Assembly: GCF_949628215.1 (NCBI RefSeq)
Contig: NC_134277.1
Span: 107,091,463 to 107,155,462, forward strand
Origin: Phalacrocorax aristotelis
Lineage: Eukaryota; Chordata; Aves; Suliformes; Phalacrocoracidae
Direction of reading: 5' to 3'
Length of the DNA: 64,000 nt
Both the position numbers and the translations under genes were made by a program. The notes below the pieces were generated by a model. The model was not told where the DNA came from and made no database searches. It worked only from the letters and a program-made list of their open reading frames with translations. Positions 26,101 through 35,100 of the stretch are shown piece by piece. How positions within the stretch are numbered: the first letter of the stretch is position 1; every line of letters begins with the position of its first letter.

Positions 26101-29100
26101 ATCACATCTTGTGGTCACACATATCAGCGATGTCTTGGAGATTTTTATGTCCTTTTTAACCCTTGGTGTGCAGGTAAGAACTCTAGTGATGATCAGATAT
26201 TTTAAGAAAAATGCTAGTGATAAGTAAAAATGTTGAACGTATTTACTACTTAGCTGGTAAGTAAGGGATGGAGTCACAAAAATAATGAGAAACAGGGAGA
26301 GATTTTGGTTTGTTATTTTTTTTCCCCTCCAAGCTCAAGACTGTCTCAAGCCAGTGTTTTGATTTGGTTTCTTAATGGTAGTAGGGATGTAGTGTAATTT
26401 TTTTCCCACACTTTTACAACGTCTTGACAGGATAAGAAGCAATGGGCACAAACTGAAATAAATGAAACAGAAGGAAACACTTTTTTACTCTGAGGGTGAC
26501 TGAGCACTGGCACAGGTTACCCAGGGAGGTTGTGGAGTCTCCATCCCTGGAGATATTCAGAAGCCGTCTGGACTTGGTCCTGGGCAATTGGGTCAAGATG
26601 TCCCTGCTTGAGCAGGAGGGTTGGACCAGATGACCTCCAGAAGTCCCTTCCAACCTCAACCATTCTGTGATTCTATGAATTCTGTGGGATCACCATGAAA
26701 TAATATAGTACAAATACAAATGAAATTCTGTAGATCTGCTTCTGGTAGCAAGAAATTCTGGAGTCTGTAGGACCTTGCCAAAATCATTACCTGGCAAATA
26801 TTCACATTGTCTGTGCTTTTGATTTGATCAAAATCAGATACCCAACTCTAAATGCAGAGTGTTTGACTTGTAGAACAGCTTGGTGTGAAGATAAATTGCA
26901 AGCTCAGTAATTCAGGTGTACTACAGCAGGGAGAGACTTAATAAAGATAATATCTAGCTGTAAGCAGAAATGAATTGTCTGTCAACGTCTAAAGGGCCCG
27001 CACCCTTGAACATGTTTAAAAGTATAAATCAAAAATAGGTAGAAAAAGAAAGAGGGATCCAGTGAAGTAGAAGATACAGAAGTGCTAGAAATGTGCATAT
27101 TGTCTGACTGATAGGTCTGCATCTTTTCCAGATGATCCTGTATATATGGACAATCAGGCCCATAGAGAAGAATATGTTCTGAATGAACATGGGATACTGT
27201 ACGAAGGAGTTCACAAGCATATTACCTCTCGACCATGGCACTTTGGACAGGTACTTTTTGAAGACTTGTTCAGAAGTAGATGTCATCCATATATGGATAA
27301 ACAAAGTGTTATCCATATTTTTTCAGAAATGCATGCTATGTTACAGAGTGTGAAAGGTTTCTAGGACCAGTCTAGACTGTGAATGCACAAAACAAAATGT
27401 TTGAGAATCTCAAGTAGCCCAAACAACTGGAAGGATTTTTTTCTGTAGTAAAATTAAGGAAACTGCGGAATGTTCTTGGAAAAGGTGAAACAGAATATTG
27501 TCTTTCTGAAGGAAAATTATTCAATTTGTCAAACATAAGCAAAAATGGTGTGTTTTTTTCCCTTTGGTTTTCCTTCAGGCAGATAGACAAAACCATGCAG
27601 ACCACTGGGAGCCATGCTTGATCAAAAAAAGGGCAGGGGAGGGGAGAGGGATGGTTATATACATGAAAAAGACTGGATTATTGACAAGAAAGAAACATTA
27701 TCAATGTCAGAATACCATGACACCTGTGTTAACTTCTTTTTTCAGTTTGAAGATGGGATTCTGGATATCTGCTTGAAGATCCTAGACATGGGTGCAAGTT
27801 ACCATCACGGCTCTGATCGTGACCATTGTTGGCGCAATGATCCTGTGCATGTCAGCATGGTGGTAAATCACATGGTAAGACCTCTAGTGGTGTGTGACCT
27901 CTGAATAGATTGGGTCCCACTTCATTATGTTATAGAAGGACAAATTGCACTGTAATGTAAAACTATATGAGTAGCAGGGAAAATCCTTTCTGTGCTCAGA
28001 TTCACAGGAAGAACTAATTTGTAACACTAATCTCTGATGATCTTGTGATATGCTTTGGATGTGAAGACATGGTCAGATATTTGAAAAGGGTGTTTTTCTT
28101 TTCTCTGTCTAGTTAAGCAGCCATACTACTAACAGTATCATGAAGATTCCAGAAAACAATGATTATCTGAAAGGAACAAAACCATTTTGCTGGAACGGAA
28201 GTGTCCCTATTCTTCAACAGTGGTACAATGGCAGGTGCAGACCAGTCAGATATGGGTACTGTGGGTCTCTTGCTTCAGTAATGTGCACAGGTATGATATT
28301 TCAGTCAGCCTTTACCCAGTTATCCAAAAAGGAAGAGAGAAAACCAGGATCAAAACCTTGACCCTATAAACCACTGGAAGAATATTACTCATAAGCATTT
28401 TACTAGAAAAGAAATGGAATATTATTGTTGTGTTATGATGCGGCATGGCTCCTAACATAGTGTTTATTATCAACCTATTGCTTTCCTATGCAGCATGAAA
28501 AGCAAGAAGAAAACCAGTACTGTCTTTTCTGTGACCTTTATACCATGCAGCTATCAATACTGCAGCTTTTAGTAAAACACAGAGCAAGTGCAGCATCATG
28601 GAGCCAGAATTTATCCTTTGGATGAGGTTTGAAGGATGGGAAAAAAACCACTAAGTTATGAGCAGGAAGAAGACCTCTAGCAATGTCTCCTCCAAAACAT
28701 AAAAGCAGCAGGCTACTACCTTTTATTGCGAAGGATGAGATAATAGTGAACTAAACCCTACAGACAGACAAAAAAATTGAGTTCCAACTTTATACTATTT
28801 AGTTACTGAACCTGCTTCTGAATTGAAGAAAATGAAACTGGTATTCCATAGACAAATCTATATGTACTACACTCTGTTTACAAAAAAAATCATTGTGTTT
28901 TATTAATGCAGGATCAGGTTCATTATTTCTGAACTTGCAACAGATCTGTTTTGGGGTTTGGGTTTTGTTTGTTTGTTTTTTTTAAGGTGGAAGAGTAACA
29001 AGCCATTCCTTCCTGCTAGGCCCTTTTCAGACTACTTTTCAACCACTAAAAAGAAGTTTTTGCAGAATCACTGCATCTCAAATATTGCCTCCTATGCATT

Positions 29101-32100
29101 GTGTTTATATAATTGCAAAGTAAAATATAGGAGTATTATTTATAAAATAAGCGAAGGATTTGCTTGATTAATTGCCATTTGTAATGACTGTGTAATGAAT
29201 AATTTTTCCTTACAGTGATGAGGTGTTTGGGGATTCCAAGCCGTGTTGTCACGAACTTCTGTTTTCCATGCTCAATTGAGAATCCCCTTGGCATCAATGA
29301 GATTTTTGACTGTACTGGAAAAAACCTGTGTGGTAAAGACAAGCTATGGTAAGTAAGAAATAAACAAGCTCTTTTGGTTTTGTCAAAAATTAAAGTATAG
29401 GGAGACTAGTAAAAATCTAGCAGATCAGTGTATCTCTTTTTTTAATGTGGCAAGGCTGTTCAGTTTCCTAATAATGCATTTCAAAAACATGAAATTACTG
29501 AAGAGGCAGTCTGCTCAATGTACTTTTTCAAAAACAACAACAAAAATTCCCACTTGTGAGAACTGATGCTACCTGCTTTATCCTTCTCAGTTAAAAAATA
29601 AGGCCATCTATCTTAGTAGCTGTAAAAATATAAAGTAGATCATGAAATGCAAAGGAAAATTTATCACAAATTAGGACTATTGTCTTCAGTCATAATCACT
29701 TGGTTGATAATTATGTTGTCTTCCTGAGGTTCTTTATCATGGATTGCTTCATTCTTGTAAAGCTTTCAATTAATATTCATATGACATCATCACTCGTCAT
29801 AGCAGAATTTCATGTTTTCACCCTTGGCCTGGATGTTCATAGTTTCACTGCACCAGAATTTTGTTTGTATCCAAATCTCATCTGTGAGAGCTTTTAATGA
29901 ATTTTCTGCCCTTTCACTTGCCAAAAAGATGAGGTGAAACTGAAATACTGAAGGAATGAGGATCTTATTTTAGCACAAAAGACTTAAGGGTTTATTCTTT
30001 GTTAAGCCATTAAAAAGAAGACTAAGACAGTATGTGATTTTCCTCTGAAAAAAAACAGGAGGAAAATGTTAGGAGAATAAATTATTTAAACAAAAGATTG
30101 TGTTGGCATGTTATCGACTTAAAAAAGGGCTATAAGAATGTTCTGCAATCAGGTCTGCAGGGTCCTGGAACAAATTTCCAGCCTAAGTGATATAAAGCAA
30201 AACAACTCCTGTCCCCAGACATCATTAACAGTCTTAAGACATAGAGAGTCTTCAGTTGATCAAAAGGTTGTCCTCAATCATAAGGCATTGAGCTTGATGA
30301 TCCAAGAGATGTGTTTAATCCTATATTTCTCCATCCTACAGGCGATACCACTGCTGGAATGAATCTTGGATGGCTCGCAGAGACCTAAATCAATGCTGTG
30401 GTGATTGGCAGTGTCTGGATCCCACACCTTTGGAAACGGGCAGAGGTAACTGTTTGCTGTAACTGCAGTTGTTTTCCTCAGCTTATGTTGCTGAGTTTCT
30501 CTACTACTCATATTATAACTTATTATAACATTTGTGTTATCTGGCTTAGGTTCAGCTTGCAGTGGTCCTACATGGGTTCGAAGCATCAGAGAAGGGGAAC
30601 TGGACTTGGACTATGATGGTCATCATATGTTTTCTCGAGTAAATTCAAATTATGTTGGCTGGCTTTCCCAAAACAGTGGCAAAAAAACAAAATTTTTCTG
30701 TGACACTTGGCCATGTGGACAACATCTAATCACCAAGAGTGTTGGCAGTGAACAGTTCGAAGATATCACTGGGGCTTACAAGTATGAACTAGGTATGATG
30801 AAAAGTCATTAAATGGGTTAGAGGAAATTTTAAATAGTAATCATATAATATTGTTAATGTAATCTGTCCTGTGTTAAAATGAGTAGAACAACCTGAAATT
30901 TTCTTTTTTTGAGAAAGAGAAAGATGCCTTTCTGCTCAAAGACCTTGATCCTTCTGAACAGATTTAGATGATTCAAGCAAAACAGAGTAATTACATCTGT
31001 TAGTACAGAATAGAAGAGAACAGACTAAACTAGGATATTTCAGTTGGAAGGCACCTACAACGGTCATCTAGTTGGCCAATTCAGGGCCGACCAGAAATTA
31101 AAGCATGTTGTAAAGGGCATTGTCCAAATGCCTATTTTTATGGCACTGACAGGAATGGCATGTCTGATCATCTCCCTAGGAAGCCTGTTCCAGTGTCTGA
31201 CCACCCTCTCAGTAAAGAAATGCTTCCTAATGTCCAGTCTAAACCTCCCCTTGTGCAGCTTTGAGCCATTTCAACAAGTCCTGTCACTGGATCCCAGGGA
31301 GAAGAGACCAGCACCTCCTTCTCCATGTCGCCTTTTCAGGAAGCTGTAGGGAGCAATGAGGTCACCCCTCAGCCTCCTTTTCTCCAAACTAGACAAACCC
31401 AAAGTCCTTAACAGCTCCTCACAGGACATGCCTTCCAGCCCTTCTAATACCACTCTTCATATGTACATGTTTTGGTCTCAGCTGTACAGTAGTTTTAAAT
31501 ATTAGTAAACTTTAGGTAATCTTAAAAACCCTAGTTGTTGCTTCTTGTACCAGGTCAGTCAGAAAATATGCTTAGTTACTAAATTCATGTAATAACATAT
31601 TCTGCTGTTCATACTTTGGGCTACCAGTTACTGATTTTCATCTTCCAGTAGTAGGAACGAGTTCAACGAGCAAAATTGTCTAAAGTAATTAAGAGTGGAT
31701 TACAATTGATTGTAAAATTGCTGTAAACAGCTGGGGTTTTTTTGAACAGGAACAAAAAATAAAACAATTGATAGTTTCTTTCTTTGAACGGTGTATTTTC
31801 CCTTTTGAGAAACATGATAGCATTTCATATTCACCCTAACCCTTATAAAGAGTTATTTTAATTTTATTCACTAACTATATACTTTGAGATTTACATGACC
31901 ATTTTTATATTTAAATAATAAAAGTAAAATAAAATTTTTCAATGTTTTTCTGAAATGCTTATTTTCTTCTGTGCATTCAGACTACTGTATCTTGTGTTTC
32001 ATTATGCAGCGGATTAGTTCTACACCAAGCCACTAGATTAGGTTTCAGGAAGGAGAAAGAAAAAATTTAATTCTATTTATTATTTGGGTAGATATGACTT

Positions 32101-35100
32101 CTTGTGCCTCCAAGAGATTCATTATCATGTATCTTCTTCAACAGGATCTGTGAAAAACAAAGAAGCCTATTACCGGGCTTACAGAAGAATTCACCCAGGG
32201 TACTGCAATGCTTCCAACTGTCATATTGAGAGAGAGTTATCATCTCTGAAGAACCCATTTTTGAGCGACTCTGGTATTAACATGAGGTTAAAGATGGCTA
32301 ACTGCCCAATGTACGGTGAAGATGTCCAACTGCACTGGCTGCTTGAAAATTTGCGTAATGAAAATAAAACCCTGAAGTTTAATTTGTGTGCACAAATAAT
32401 AACCTACAGTGGTTGCCCAATGGATCAATTTTGGAAAGACAGTGTGAATGTCACATTGGGTCCAAGGGAAGGTAAGAAGTTGAACTTCTCTAATACTCTT
32501 TTGTCCACTGTTCTTTTCAGGAGATACTTTGTTTTTTAGGATTAGTGGGGACTTCCTAATAGTGGTGGGAAGAGAAATGAATACAGTGTACAATGTACAA
32601 TGAATACATTGACAGCTGAGTTCACTTTAGGGTGATCACTCAAAAATCAATACAGTGTCAATACTACATGTATAGTAACAGGTAAATCATAGTCTTTCCT
32701 TATGTTTTCGAGGCTTGGAGATTCTTATGATCATTTAAAAACTTGTTTCCACTAGAAGTTCAATTCTGGATTCTATATTCAATACAAAGATAAAGTTGCA
32801 GCTGTCTATCAGAAAAGCAATTTGTTTCCTTTGGCCAGAAGATATCAGCTAGTGTAAAACCCTTTTTTTGACCACTAAAGTAATTATTTCTAGATATGCC
32901 ATATGCTGGGAAGTGCAAAGGTATCAGAACACAAACACTTGTTTTCGTGATTAATATCTTTTTCTGGAAGAAAAATCCCTTTAATTAAAACACATCATTA
33001 CAAGAGGAAATTTCATACCTGATATTAACATTCTGTTTTACCAAACTTTAATTTGCCTATATTTGAATTATTGCTTTAAGAATTACACTAGAATGAAAGT
33101 TTCCAAATTTTTAATAATAATAATAATAAACAGCCCCAACCTCTTTGTAAACACACCGATATAGTTATATTAACTGAAAACTGTGAAGCTGGTTGTTGAA
33201 GATAGCAATGTATCACCCTAAGCAGAAAAAATCTGTTTTCAAAGATGCTGTGATAACTTAGTATTTAATTAAACCATTGTAAGTGCCAGTTAAACTTTAG
33301 GAGAAAGGAAAGTAGAAATATTAGAAAAAAATCAGAAAAAATAATTAAAATGAATTTGTTTTACAGTGAAAAAAATTCCAGTGTGTATATCATATAGTCA
33401 ATATGGACCTTATCTCTGTGATCACAACATTATGAAAGTAGTTGCTGTCTCAGACCCAGAGTGTGGAGAAGTTCTGATGGTGAGCAGGGATATTGTGATC
33501 AACAGGCCACCTGTTATTGTAAAGGTAAAGAACTTTAATTATGGGATGTGTGATCTAAGGAACAGACTTAGGGACTCTTATTGGCCACTTGCTTGGTACA
33601 ATGCTGATAAACTTGAAATTCTTTCCCTTTCCCGTTCCCTTTCCCTTTCCCCTTCCCTTTCCTTGTAGTTTTTATTTTAGCAAGATCAGTGTGATTTTAA
33701 ATGTATAACAGTTGACTTACAGTGATGTATGTAGAGATCATTGAAGTAAATCAGAAACAAATGTGTATGAATAATCTTTTTTTTCTTTTTTTCCCCCTTA
33801 GATTTATTTATGTCATTGTTTATTTTGTAAGGGTTACAAAACTTAAAATGTGTTTGTTTATTTTCTGACTAGCTACTGAGCCAGCCTAGGCTGAAGGTAC
33901 CATGTACTGCAGAGATCTCCTTCTGCAATCCTCTCCAGGAAGACATGAAGAACTGCGTAATGACATTAGAAGGCTGTGGTTTATTCAAAGAGCCAATGAC
34001 CATTGAGTAAGATCATCAATTATTTAAATAAGGATAATACTGGAGGTTGACTAAGGTGTGCTAGATCAGAGCAGGTTTTGAGGAAGACAATAGTTCTGAT
34101 TTTTTGGTGTTTAGGACCTGAACAGGACTTTTTGCCCCTTATTACTTTGAGATTCCATTAAAAGCCTCTCTTCTTGAAAATGATAGATTATTTAGATCTG
34201 GCAAGATATGCTGCTGGTTCATTTTTCTCAAGATTTAATTTAAGTGTGTGTTTCAGATTTCTCTCTGAAAGGGAGTATGCTCTTTACAAGAAATTCTAGC
34301 TGGCCTCTCCATCCCTTATAATCTTATTGAGTTTATAACAGAATTCATATAAATATTCATGAACTGGCACCACATACGTGAACAATTAGAAAACGATGGT
34401 GAGAAATAGCAATATGCATTCTAAGCTCATAACACATTAATCACAGGAAGCTGAAAACTCCCAGGATGCTATAACATCCTAGGAAAAGTAGTTGTTCATT
34501 AATATGCATTGTTGTTCTTCATGACAAGGAGAACTGACAGTAGTATGACTAGTTTTGAGGGGAAGCAATTAGGAATTGTTCTTGCTGAATAATAATGAAC
34601 TTGATTCCACAAGGCTGCCCAATCCAACTTACACTACTGAAAATGGGAAGCAGTAAACACATCTTTGATGCAGAAGGGTGCAACATTTTTGAAGAATTGA
34701 GGATAGTATGATGAGTGAGTTTCCAGTTCCAGTTACAGAACTGGCTATGGGAGTTTTCCGAATCTTCTTTTGGGACAGAAACTGTTACATCACTTTTCAC
34801 AACAGAATGTGGTTTTTTTTTTTTGAGGAAAGCAAGAATAGCAAAGTTGTCATAACAGTTTATCTTTGAAAATGTCATAGCAAATCAAACCTAATTATGT
34901 GCACTCATCTTGTAGTGCTTCAGGTCTCTGAGCTACCCAGGGTCCTAATTGTCTTTCTTCTTTTGGTCCAGTTTGGGAACGCTAGCATCCAACCAACAGG
35001 CACGGACCATTGTGGAGTTCACACCTTACAGGCTTGGCAGCCACCGCCTCCTGGCCAACTTTGGGTGCCACAAGTTTGCCTACTGCAAGGGTTGCGCCAA

